The notes below the pieces were generated by a model, which was not told where the DNA came from, did no database searches, and saw only the letters and a list, made by a program, of their open reading frames with translations. From Betaproteobacteria bacterium (GTDB taxonomy: Bacteria; Pseudomonadota; Gammaproteobacteria; Burkholderiales; CANMPU01), in the NCBI GenBank assembly GCA_947499755.1, contig CANMPU010000074.1, positions 1 to 5,850 on the forward strand: a DNA stretch of 5,850 bases, read 5' to 3'. Positions 1 through 5,188 of this stretch are shown piece by piece (position 1 is the stretch's first letter; each line of letters starts with the position of its first letter). The translations under genes were made by a program, and so were the position numbers.

Positions 1-1
1 G

Positions 2-61
2 ATAATAGTGCTCCACCATCTCATACTGACGCAAACCCGTATCCAGTGTTCGGTAAGATAT
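2..61 (-). other. Possible 5' end of a divergent minus-strand gene (very tentative)
   Basis: Reading the minus strand towards the left edge, one frame stays open from about position 91 to the edge. A GGAGG Shine-Dalgarno match (complement of 67-71) is followed 5 bases later by an in-frame ATA codon at 61-59. The residues after it ([19 protein letters not shown]) look protein-like. An ATA start would be very rare, and the in-frame TTG at 73-71 and ATG at 19-17 are alternatives. The fragment is too short to assign to a family. A plus-strand frame is also open from 1 to a TAG at 64-66, so the strand itself is uncertain. Confidence 0.15.
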
Positions 62-110
62 ACTAGCCTCCAATGTTGACCGGAGAGTCAAACTTCATAA
101 TATAAGCCAT

Positions 111-1427
111 ATGATCAAACCTGGCCGTAATGATCCCTGCCCTTGCGGCAGCGGTAAAAAATATAAGAAATGTTGTGGCTTGAACCAAGCGGCAACGATG
201 GCAGCGCCGCTTGATGTCAATCAGCAAATCGAGATCGCACAACGCTATCATCAGCATGGTGACTTTGAGCAGGCGCGCGCGATCTATAAGCAGATCTTGG
301 CGGCGCAACCGCGCAATGCGGTGTTGTTGAATCTGATTGGGCTCGTGTCAAATCAATTGGGAAACGATGCGGAAGCGGCGCGCTATTATGAACGCGCCAT
401 TTCGGCCAATCCAGATTTTTCGGCTGCGTTTAATAATCTGGGTTCCACTTATAAGCGCCTAGGTCGGTTATCTGACGCAGTTGTGCAATATACACGTGCT
501 GCATCACTTGATCCCGATTCCGCCGATGTGCAATTTAATCTTGGGAGCACGCACTTTTTAATGGGCGAACCCGATAGCGCGATTGAACATCTGCGCAAGG
601 CGGTGACGCTGCGTCCAGATTATGTTGTCGCGCATTATAATTTAGCGACCTTATTGGTCGAAAGTGGAAATCGAGACGAAGCGAAAGCGCATTTACAGCA
701 GGTGCTGAAGTTTGAACCACAAAACGAAGAAGCACATCATGTGATGAATGCGCTGGAACATAAAAATACCGAACGCGCGCCGGCTGCGTTTGTGCGGCGT
801 TTGTTCGATGTTTACGCGGATGCGTTTGATGCGCACCTGGTTAACAAGCTGGCGTATCAAATACCAGCGCTACTCGTGGCGGAAATTCAGTCTCACCTTG
901 GCACGGCGGCGAAAGACCTTGAAGTCCTGGATCTTGGATGCGGAACTGGATTGTTTGGCGCGGCCGTTAGCGGCATGAGTAAACGTGTCGTGGGAATCGA
1001 TCTCTCACCACGTATGGTCGCAAAAGCGCAGGCGCGCGGCGTCTACGCAGAAGTGCTACAGACTGATTTGTTGCCCTACTTACAAAACGCCGTTGCGGAC
1101 CAAGTCGATATCGTCGCGGCGGCTGATGTGTTTATTTATTTTGGTAATCTCGCGGAGATTTTCCAGCATAGCTATCGGGTATTGCGGCACGGAGGGCTGT
1201 TTGCATTTTCTGTTGAGGGCGATGCAGAACAGCATGAAGATTTCGTGCTGTGTGAAACCGGGCGCTATCGTCATTCCGATCGCTACATTCAAAGGCTAGC
1301 CACGGAGCATGGGTTTGCGCTTAAAACATTCAGTCCCGTATCGATACGCACGCAAAGCGGTCAGCCTACTACGGGATTTATGGTTTTACTCGTTAAGGGC
1401 GGGCTAATTGACACGACACCTTCATAG
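111..1427 (+). CDS. SEC-C / TPR / SAM-dependent methyltransferase fusion protein
   Basis: This 438-residue cytoplasmic protein has three visible parts. Residues 7-23 form a SEC-C zinc motif (C10, C12, C21, C22 in [17 protein letters not shown]), like the SecA tail that binds SecB and ribosomes. Residues 36-205 form five consecutive TPRs of exactly 34 residues, a protein-interaction scaffold. From about 226 comes a class I methyltransferase domain: [14 protein letters not shown] typical of TPR-linked methyltransferases, motif I LDLGCGTG (273-280), and GIDLSP with acidic D297 for SAM ribose binding. The substrate is unknown; a protein target docked on the TPRs is an inference. The ATG at 111 is the only standard start after an in-frame stop at 54-56 and puts SEC-C at the extreme N terminus. 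No good Shine-Dalgarno is visible near it. No signal peptide or membrane segment is seen. Confidence 0.88.
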   Translation: MIKPGRNDPCPCGSGKKYKKCCGLNQAATMAAPLDVNQQIEIAQRYHQHGDFEQARAIYKQILAAQPRNAVLLNLIGLVSNQLGNDAEAARYYERAISANPDFSAAFNNLGSTYKRLGRLSDAVVQYTRAASLDPDSADVQFNLGSTHFLMGEPDSAIEHLRKAVTLRPDYVVAHYNLATLLVESGNRDEAKAHLQQVLKFEPQNEEAHHVMNALEHKNTERAPAAFVRRLFDVYADAFDAHLVNKLAYQIPALLVAEIQSHLGTAAKDLEVLDLGCGTGLFGAAVSGMSKRVVGIDLSPRMVAKAQARGVYAEVLQTDLLPYLQNAVADQVDIVAAADVFIYFGNLAEIFQHSYRVLRHGGLFAFSVEGDAEQHEDFVLCETGRYRHSDRYIQRLATEHGFALKTFSPVSIRTQSGQPTTGFMVLLVKGGLIDTTPS

Positions 1428-1436
1428 TATTACTCT
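1408..1436 (+). promoter_or_regulatory. Candidate vapBC promoter inside the methyltransferase 3' end
   Basis: A perfect -35 box, TTGACA (1408-1413), is followed after 17 bases by TACTCT (1431-1436), a weak -10 with 3 of 6 consensus bases. The -10 lies inside the inverted repeat at 1425-1450, so a repressor bound there would block RNA polymerase. The -35 is convincing; the -10 assignment is inferred. Confidence 0.45.
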
Positions 1437-1450
1437 TACCGGTAATACTA
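1425..1450 (+). promoter_or_regulatory. Nested inverted repeat, probable VapBC operator
   Basis: TAGTATTAC (1425-1433) is repeated inverted as GTAATACTA (1442-1450), with 9 perfect base pairs around an 8-base centre. A second perfect palindrome, TTACCGGTAA (1436-1445), is nested in it. VapB-type antitoxins autoregulate by binding inverted repeats near their promoter, and this one sits 18 bp before vapB and covers the candidate -10. The left arm begins with the TAG stop codon of the methyltransferase gene. No T-run follows, so it is unlikely to be a terminator. Confidence 0.55.
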
Positions 1451-1459
1451 CTACTTCAT

Positions 1460-1468
1460 GGAGGTGAT
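1460..1468 (+). promoter_or_regulatory. Very strong Shine-Dalgarno of vapB
   Basis: GGAGGTGAT directly precedes the vapB ATG at 1469 and is a nine-base match to the anti-Shine-Dalgarno end of 16S rRNA, with 4 bases between GGAGG and ATG. It fixes the vapB start. It is much stronger than the site of the toxin gene, fitting the usual excess of antitoxin over toxin. Confidence 0.75.
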
Positions 1469-1693
1469 ATGCGTATTACCAGCAAAGGACAAGTAACCAT
1501 TCCATTGGAAATACGACAAAAAGCGGGCTTGCTACCGAACACCGAGGTCGAGTTCGGCATGAAAAATGGAGGGGTAACCTTGAAGAAAATTGCCGCAAAA
1601 ACAACACGCGGATCACAGCTCATTCAAAACATGCGCGGTAAAGCGTCGTCCAAAATGACTACGGAACAGATCTTGGCGCTAACACGCGATTGA
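1469..1693 (+). CDS. vapB: VapB-type antitoxin, AbrB/SpoVT family
   Basis: This 74-residue protein is the antitoxin partner of the PIN toxin that follows. Residues 1-41 are a SpoVT-AbrB swapped-hairpin DNA-binding domain, recognised by MRITSKGQVTIPLEIRQKAG and the hydrophobic strand V-E-F. Residues 45-74 form the usual basic and helical tail (RGSQLIQNMRGKAS, then MTTEQILALTRD) that in this family wraps round the PIN toxin and blocks its active site. The length is normal for the family. The start is fixed by the GGAGGTGAT site. It lies 13 bp before vapC and is probably co-transcribed from the promoter at 1408-1436. As known for VapBC pairs, the complex is expected to repress its own operator, here likely 1425-1450. 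Confidence 0.9.
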   Translation: MRITSKGQVTIPLEIRQKAGLLPNTEVEFGMKNGGVTLKKIAAKTTRGSQLIQNMRGKASSKMTTEQILALTRD

Positions 1694-1706
1694 GAGGTAT
1701 TGTCTT

Positions 1707-2111
1707 GTGAATAAGGTGCTTGTTGATAGCAACGTTATCTTAGACATCGTCACTGAAAATCCAACTTGGTTTGATTGGTCTGCGCGTCAACTTAAACGTT
1801 TGGCAGATAAGTCAGTACTCGTCATCAACCCCATTATCTATTCAGAGGTCTCTATCGGTTTCGATAGAGTCGAAGATTTGGATATTGTGTTATCTGCGGG
1901 GGCTTTTCACCGCGAAAACCTCCCGTGGGACGCTACATTTTTAGCGGGGAAATGCTTTCTTAAGTATCGACGTTCGGGTGGCAACAAACGTTCACCCCTT
2001 CCAGATTTTTTTATTGGTGCGCATGCGGCGATCCAAGGGTTTTCACTTCTCACACGCGATGCATCCCGGTATAAAAGCTATTTTCCTAAGCTAACGATTA
2101 TTTCTCCTTAG
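1707..2111 (+). CDS. vapC: VapC toxin, PIN-domain ribonuclease
   Basis: This 134-residue PIN-domain protein is a predicted Mg2+/Mn2+-dependent endoribonuclease toxin; the family usually cleaves tRNA or rRNA and stops translation. All four conserved acidic positions are visible: D7 in VDSNVILD, E47 in IIYSEVSIGF, D100 in LPDFFIGAHA and D118 in LLTRDASRY. The length is normal and the frame is uninterrupted, so it is probably active. The start is GTG at 1707, preceded at 9 bases by GAGAGG (1692-1697), which overlaps the vapB stop; a GTG start with a modest ribosome site fits low toxin output coupled to vapB translation. It ends 35 bp from the convergent coq7 stop, with no clear terminator between them. 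The RNA target cannot be predicted from sequence. Confidence 0.9.
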   Translation: MNKVLVDSNVILDIVTENPTWFDWSARQLKRLADKSVLVINPIIYSEVSIGFDRVEDLDIVLSAGAFHRENLPWDATFLAGKCFLKYRRSGGNKRSPLPDFFIGAHAAIQGFSLLTRDASRYKSYFPKLTIISP

Positions 2112-2146
2112 AGTCGCAGATCAGTCCAACCACCAGACCGGGGGCG

Positions 2147-2773
2147 CTAAATCCAAAAAGCGATACGTGTCATGACACGCGAACTCAGCGCCATCAACGT
2201 GCGCACAGGGTTCGGTAACGGCGCACCACCGCTGGCCATCGCCGTTGTCGCGTGTTGTGATTCATCTTGCTTCATTTGTGCAACGATGGCGCGACTTTTG
2301 TGATCGGTAGCGGGTAGTCGGTCGAGGTGGGAGGCCAGATGGCGCTCGACTTGCATTTCTGTTTCTGCAAGAAAACCGAGATTCCATTTTTTGCCTAACG
2401 ATCCTGCCGCGGCGCCTATAGCGAGTGCGCCAAAATACCACAATGGATTAAGCAGACTCTTGCGCGCGCCTAGCTGTTCGATACGCTTTTCGGTCCAGGC
2501 AAGATGATCGTTTTCCTCAGACGCCGCAGCCTGCATCGAATCTTGGATTTCAGGCTCTTTAGCGGTAAGCGCTTGGGCGCGATATAGCGCCTGCGCACAC
2601 ACTTCGCCCACATGGTTTACACGCATTAACGCGGCCGATAGTTTTTGCTCTGCGGGACTAAGCGCTGATTCAGGAATATCGTCGCCTGGGGTTGGCCGCA
2701 GCGTCTGCGTTGTCGCCAACGCGGTTCGTAGGCCTCTGTCGAATTCAATGATGAGACGATCGATCGTTAGCAT
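2147..2773 (-). CDS. coq7: Coq7-type demethoxyubiquinone hydroxylase
   Basis: This 208-residue di-iron monooxygenase hydroxylates 2-polyprenyl-3-methyl-6-methoxy-1,4-benzoquinol, the last hydroxylation in aerobic ubiquinone synthesis, at the inner membrane. It does the job UbiF does in E. coli. Ferritin-like iron ligands are visible: E57 in RVNHVGEVCAQALY, E87 and H90 in EENDHLAW, E143 in ETEMQVERHL, and E171 and H174 in DESQHA. The hydrophobic stretch LLNPLWYFGALAIGAAAG (107-124) is typical of membrane-associated Coq7. The N terminus DRLIIEFDRGLRT matches the family start, and length is as usual for betaproteobacterial members. Its ATG overlaps the end of the upstream glcF-like gene by 7 bp, with GGGA 5 bases before the ATG, so the two are translationally coupled. 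Confidence 0.95.
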   Translation of the reverse strand: MLTIDRLIIEFDRGLRTALATTQTLRPTPGDDIPESALSPAEQKLSAALMRVNHVGEVCAQALYRAQALTAKEPEIQDSMQAAASEENDHLAWTEKRIEQLGARKSLLNPLWYFGALAIGAAAGSLGKKWNLGFLAETEMQVERHLASHLDRLPATDHKSRAIVAQMKQDESQHATTAMASGGAPLPNPVRTLMALSSRVMTRIAFWI

Positions 2774-4050
2774 ATAAATCCCATTTGACGCGCAAGTAAC
2801 ACCACGGGGTGCAGGATTTCTATTGTAGTCGTATTTCTTAGGCGCATAAACAACGCGCAGCCAATGTTCGCGCTAACGAGATAATCTGCACCAGATTGTT
2901 TTAATGCGTTGATTTTGTCGTTGACCAAGCTATCTGCCATCTCTGGGAAATGCAAAAAATAATTTCCTGCGCCACCGCAACACTGATCGTTACCGGGAAG
3001 CGCTTTTATGTCTACGCCTGGGATTCTTTTTAGAAGTTCGTAGGGAGATTTTTCCTGGCGCATGACGTTGCGCAGGGTGCAGGGATCGTGAACCACTATT
3101 TTTGCATTCAGTGGCGTGATAGCGACATCGTCCCAACCATCGGCTTGGTTTAAGAAGGTCGCGATATCGACGACCTTTCTAGAGAACGTGGGAAACTCGT
3201 TTTTTAAGAGTTGATCATATTCTCCGAGCTGCGCACCACAGCCAGACGCGGTACTGATAATCGTATCAACATGGTCGAAGGCACGCATATTTTGTTGCGC
3301 CAAGTTAATGGCTGTTTCCCGTTCGCCCGAATGCGAATGCAATGCCCCGCAACAATTCTGCTCTGGCGGCACGATAACGGTGTAGCCCAAGCGATTGAGA
3401 ACAAAAGTCGTGGCACGCAAAGTGGTGGTATCAATGGTTCGTGCAATACAGCCAAGAAATAATCCAACCTCAGCGCGCGCGTTACCAAGCACCGGGTAAA
3501 TGGATTTCCAACGAACCGGTGTTTCTAAGGGCGGAAGATTGCGCTCAAGCTTATCGAGGCCCAGCAGTTTCAATAATCCAGATTTGCGTACTACGGATTG
3601 AGCCCCGCTTTTAACATAGATGCGCAACGAAGCAGCAATGGCTTGCAGTAGCCGTGGGCGGGTCATCATGTGACGCAATGCAAGCTTATGTAAGAATCCA
3701 CTATTACGCTTGGTCTCGATTTTCACCCGCATTCCATCGACCAATTCTCCATAGGCGACGTTATTCGGGCATGCACGCTCGCAGGCGTGGCAAGTGAGAC
3801 ACAAATCAATATGCTCAATAAAGCGTTCGCTAAAAGGCAAGCGTTCTTCCAGCACACCGCGCATTAGGGCGATGCGCCCTCTAGGAGAATCCGCTTCCGA
3901 TTGTGTTTTGCGATACGTCGGACAATGCGGCAGGCAAAGACCGCAAGCGACACAGTGGTCGGCAATCTTAATGAGGCTAGCGTCCTTATTCTTCGCGTGT
4001 TTTTCGGAACGGGAAGTGCGGTGGTCGAGGAGAATAGTTTCGGTGGGCAT
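2767..4050 (-). CDS. glcF: GlcF-like glycolate oxidase iron-sulfur subunit
   Basis: This 427-residue protein is organised like the Fe-S subunit of glycolate oxidase GlcDEF, which oxidises glycolate to glyoxylate and passes electrons to the quinone pool. Two 4Fe-4S motifs are complete: C33, C36, C39, C43 (CVACGLCLPHCP) and C84, C87, C90, C94 (CLTCHACERACP). Two cysteine-rich CCG domains follow: C201, C233-C234 and C271; then C324, C357-C358 and C398. E. coli GlcF is about 407 residues, so this one is complete. GlcD and GlcE are not in the window, so its flavin partner must be elsewhere and its substrate could be another 2-hydroxy acid. The ATG at 4050 is the only start after an in-frame stop at 4065-4063; no clear Shine-Dalgarno is seen. 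First gene of the operon with coq7. Confidence 0.85.
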   Translation of the reverse strand: MPTETILLDHRTSRSEKHAKNKDASLIKIADHCVACGLCLPHCPTYRKTQSEADSPRGRIALMRGVLEERLPFSERFIEHIDLCLTCHACERACPNNVAYGELVDGMRVKIETKRNSGFLHKLALRHMMTRPRLLQAIAASLRIYVKSGAQSVVRKSGLLKLLGLDKLERNLPPLETPVRWKSIYPVLGNARAEVGLFLGCIARTIDTTTLRATTFVLNRLGYTVIVPPEQNCCGALHSHSGERETAINLAQQNMRAFDHVDTIISTASGCGAQLGEYDQLLKNEFPTFSRKVVDIATFLNQADGWDDVAITPLNAKIVVHDPCTLRNVMRQEKSPYELLKRIPGVDIKALPGNDQCCGGAGNYFLHFPEMADSLVNDKINALKQSGADYLVSANIGCALFMRLRNTTTIEILHPVVLLARQMGFIC

Positions 4051-4127
4051 GTTGCCATAAGTTTACATCAATCCTGCCTGGGCTTGGGCTCGCATTTTGC
4101 TTGGTCAGAGTAAGCGCCAAGCGGAAC

Positions 4128-4156
4128 TTGACTCATATGCATTCGTTTGCCATATT
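4128..4156 (+). promoter_or_regulatory. Weak candidate promoter before the vapB remnant
   Basis: TTGACT (4128-4133) is followed after 17 bases by CATATT (4151-4156). Transcription would begin around 4163, almost on the ATG at 4164, giving a leaderless message; this would agree with the absence of a ribosome binding site there. It is a speculative reading of weak boxes. Confidence 0.2.
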
Positions 4157-4163
4157 TATGCAC

Positions 4164-4297
4164 ATGCGTACAACCTTAAACATCGACGATGCACTGCTGA
4201 AGAAGGCGAGCAAACTCACTGGCATCTCCGAAAAACATCTGCGGTCATTTTTCTGGCGTTCGCAGTTTTTCGACGACATCGTAGGGAACAGTCTTAG
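4164..4297 (+). pseudogene. Frameshifted vapB antitoxin remnant (MRTTLNIDD type)
   Basis: Residues 1-24 (MRTTLNIDDALLKKASKLTG then ISEK) match the start of a VapB antitoxin family unrelated to the AbrB-type VapB at 1469. The family normally continues KTALVxxxLxxLIxREAxR. After the A-run at 4231-4235 the open frame loses this similarity, but the frame shifted by one base (from ACA at 4235) reads TSAVIFLAFAVFRRHRREQS and stops at 4295-4297. One A lost from an original six would explain it. Even when repaired the product is only 44 residues, against roughly 60-80 for the family, so the 3' end is also damaged. No PIN toxin follows. No ribosome binding site is evident. A start at 4158, two codons upstream, is also possible. 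Confidence 0.6.
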
Positions 4298-4373
4298 TGT
4301 CGCGCATGCAAAAAAGTCCTATGGGTTTTTAGCCAGCGTGATAGCGGTTTTAATATCTCGTTACTGGACGGTT

Positions 4374-4677
4374 TCAGACGGCAATTTTACGAAGCACCTG
4401 TGGACTCAGCTCCACAATTTTGATGAGTGTCTTTGCCGCACCACTGGGCTCACGCCCCCCATAGTTTTCAATCCTGAAGCGTTCGAACCGAAACGCCCAT
4501 TAACTGAGAAAACTGTACCTGAGTTAAGCCTGATTTTTCACGGGCGCGCACAATAGGATAAGAGTCGGCGGTGTAGCGTCGCTCTATTCGTCCCGCTTTG
4601 ATATCTCGAACGCCTTGAATGAGTTCTTGCGCAAGGTGTCGAGATTTTTCCCATCGAGCCAATTCTTTTTCAGACAT
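4374..4677 (-). pseudogene. higA: HigA/NadS-type antitoxin with premature stop and frameshift
   Basis: This is the antitoxin gene of the HigB-like toxin 9 bp upstream. The intact reading gives 69 residues: an N-terminal part (HLAQELIQGVRDIKAG, about 14-29) and the first helices of an XRE-type helix-turn-helix (SGLTQVQFSQLMGVSVRTLQD). The family continues WEQGRR-PSGAA; here the Trp codon is TGA (4470-4468). After 19 bases instead of 18, another frame resumes with EPSGAAKTLIKIVELSPQ and ends at a TGA at 4376-4374, giving the normal family length near 100 residues. So there are two lesions: a nonsense change and a one-base insertion, perhaps in the six-G run at 4455-4460. The truncated 69-residue protein may still be made. 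In V. cholerae HigA2 the toxin-binding part is N-terminal, so neutralisation could survive while DNA binding is lost. Confidence 0.75.
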
Positions 4678-4686
4678 TTTTTCATC

Positions 4687-5010
4687 TTAAATTGTCCTCT
4701 TAAGTTCTTTTAACACGTGCGTCGGAATATTTTCTGTAACATTTTTCCCATAAAGCGTGGCCATCCAAATTTGGCCGCGAGAAACACGAAGGTAATATAT
4801 AACTCGCAGTCCACCGCGCTTACCGCGCCCCTCTAGGCCCGAACGCAACTTTCGCATTCCTCCAGAACGAAAAACCACCACTCCAGTTTCCGGGTGATCA
4901 TTAAGAAATTTTTGGAGCTTAACGTACTGGTCATCGTCTAAATAACGCGGCAAAATCTTGGTAAAAAGCGGCGTTTCGACAAATTCGAATATCTTTGGAT
5001 TATACGGCAT
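4687..5010 (-). CDS. higB: HigB2-like (RelE superfamily) toxin
   Basis: This 107-residue protein resembles HigB2-type toxins, ribosome-dependent mRNA interferases of the RelE fold. Recognisable blocks are FVETPLFTKILPRYLDDDQY (10-29), SGGMRKLR (49-56), the basic RGKRGGLRVIYY segment (62-73) that carries catalytic-type basic and Tyr residues, and TLYGKNVTENIP (85-96). Length and frame are normal, so it is probably a working toxin. It is the first gene of its operon, the reverse of vapBC but usual for HigBA, and the antitoxin gene follows after 9 bp. The ATG at 5010 is the only start after an in-frame stop at 5031-5029. There is no clear Shine-Dalgarno, and the start codon lies inside a perfect palindrome, which suggests restricted expression. 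Confidence 0.88.
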   Translation of the reverse strand: MPYNPKIFEFVETPLFTKILPRYLDDDQYVKLQKFLNDHPETGVVVFRSGGMRKLRSGLEGRGKRGGLRVIYYLRVSRGQIWMATLYGKNVTENIPTHVLKELKRTI

Positions 5011-5017
5011 TGCCGTA
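5003..5017. promoter_or_regulatory. Perfect palindrome over the higB start, probable operator
   Basis: TACGGCA-T-TGCCGTA is a 15-base perfect palindrome with 7-bp arms whose centre falls on the higB start codon (5008-5010). HigA-type repressors bind palindromes at the start of their own operon, so this is the best candidate operator. A hairpin in the mRNA would also hide the start codon. Neither role is shown directly. Confidence 0.5.
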
Positions 5018-5028
5018 AATCGACATTT

Positions 5029-5055
5029 TCATTCCGTTGAAAGCGGAATCCAGTG
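5029..5055. repeat. Degenerate copy of a dispersed ATTCC...GGAAT palindromic repeat
   Basis: ATTCCG (5031-5036) and CGGAAT (5044-5049) flank a 7-base centre. With its flanks (TC before, CCAGTG after) the element resembles the widespread intergenic repeat of beta- and gammaproteobacteria with core ATTCCCGCGAAAGCGGGAAT followed by CCAG. This copy has lost the third C/G pair of each arm and part of the centre. It lies upstream of higB, so an operator role is a competing reading. Confidence 0.45.
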
Positions 5056-5101
5056 TTTTTAAATAAATGCTTTCTAGTTCCTGGCGTGCGCGGGGAAGAC
5101 G

Positions 5102-5132
5102 GCCCTTCTGGAAAGATACAAGAAGGAAGGGC
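5102..5132. repeat. Imperfect inverted repeat beyond the porin terminator
   Basis: GCCCTTC (5102-5108) pairs with G5126 and AAGGGC (5127-5132), enclosing a 17-base loop. It lies just downstream of the porin terminator in the direction of porin transcription. There is no T-run after it on the minus strand, so it is at most a backup or 3'-end-stabilising hairpin. Confidence 0.25.
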
Positions 5133-5133
5133 G

Positions 5134-5163
5134 AAAAAAAACGGGCGCCTGTTGGCGCCCGTT
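5134..5163 (-). terminator. Intrinsic terminator of the porin gene
   Basis: On the minus strand a perfect 10-bp GC-rich stem, AACGGGCGCC / GGCGCCCGTT (5163-5154 and 5149-5140) with a 4-base loop, is followed by eight T residues, two of them shared with the stem end. It begins 25 bp after the porin stop codon. It is a textbook Rho-independent terminator and also insulates the toxin operon from strong porin transcription. Confidence 0.93.
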
Positions 5164-5188
5164 AAAGTGTTGCTAGTAAAACTTATTC

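Noticed and set aside
1..66. A plus-strand frame ending in [10 protein letters not shown] before TAG, faintly like the region before the catalytic domain of RlpA
   Set aside because: Only 21 codons are visible, the similarity is a handful of residues from memory, and nothing RlpA-like follows the stop. It competes with the minus-strand frame, and neither can be settled here.
76..91. TTGAC-CGGAGA-GTCAA inverted repeat upstream of the methyltransferase gene
   Set aside because: Five-base arms are too short to claim an operator, and no convincing -35/-10 pair could be fitted around it.
63..308. An 81-codon minus-strand open frame over the methyltransferase start
   Set aside because: It is antisense to the SEC-C and TPR coding sequence, shows no recognisable domain, and is a shadow of a well-supported gene.
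2112..2146. Search for a terminator between convergent vapC and coq7
   Set aside because: No hairpin with a T-run was found on either strand in these 35 bp; only 4-bp stems are possible.
3204..4113. Several 64-94-codon frames in and around the glcF-like gene
   Set aside because: They overlap the Fe-S protein gene in other frames or antisense, are Arg/Cys-rich in the way shadow frames are, and have no domain.
4099..4122. Inverted repeat GCTTGG / CCAAGC upstream of the glcF-like gene
   Set aside because: Six-base arms with a 12-base loop are expected by chance and do not coincide with recognisable promoter boxes.
4101..4556. A 151-codon plus-strand open frame across the vapB remnant
   Set aside because: Only about 24 codons resemble a protein family. 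The rest runs out of frame with the VapB continuation and then antisense through the higA remnant, so it is a chance fusion of two decayed genes and not a real fusion protein.
41..5057. ATCCAGTGTT occurs at both 41-50 and 5048-5057
   Set aside because: A single 10-base match in 5.85 kb is weak, and the palindromic core of the repeat at 5029-5055 is absent near 41, so it does not support a pair of repeat copies or attachment sites.
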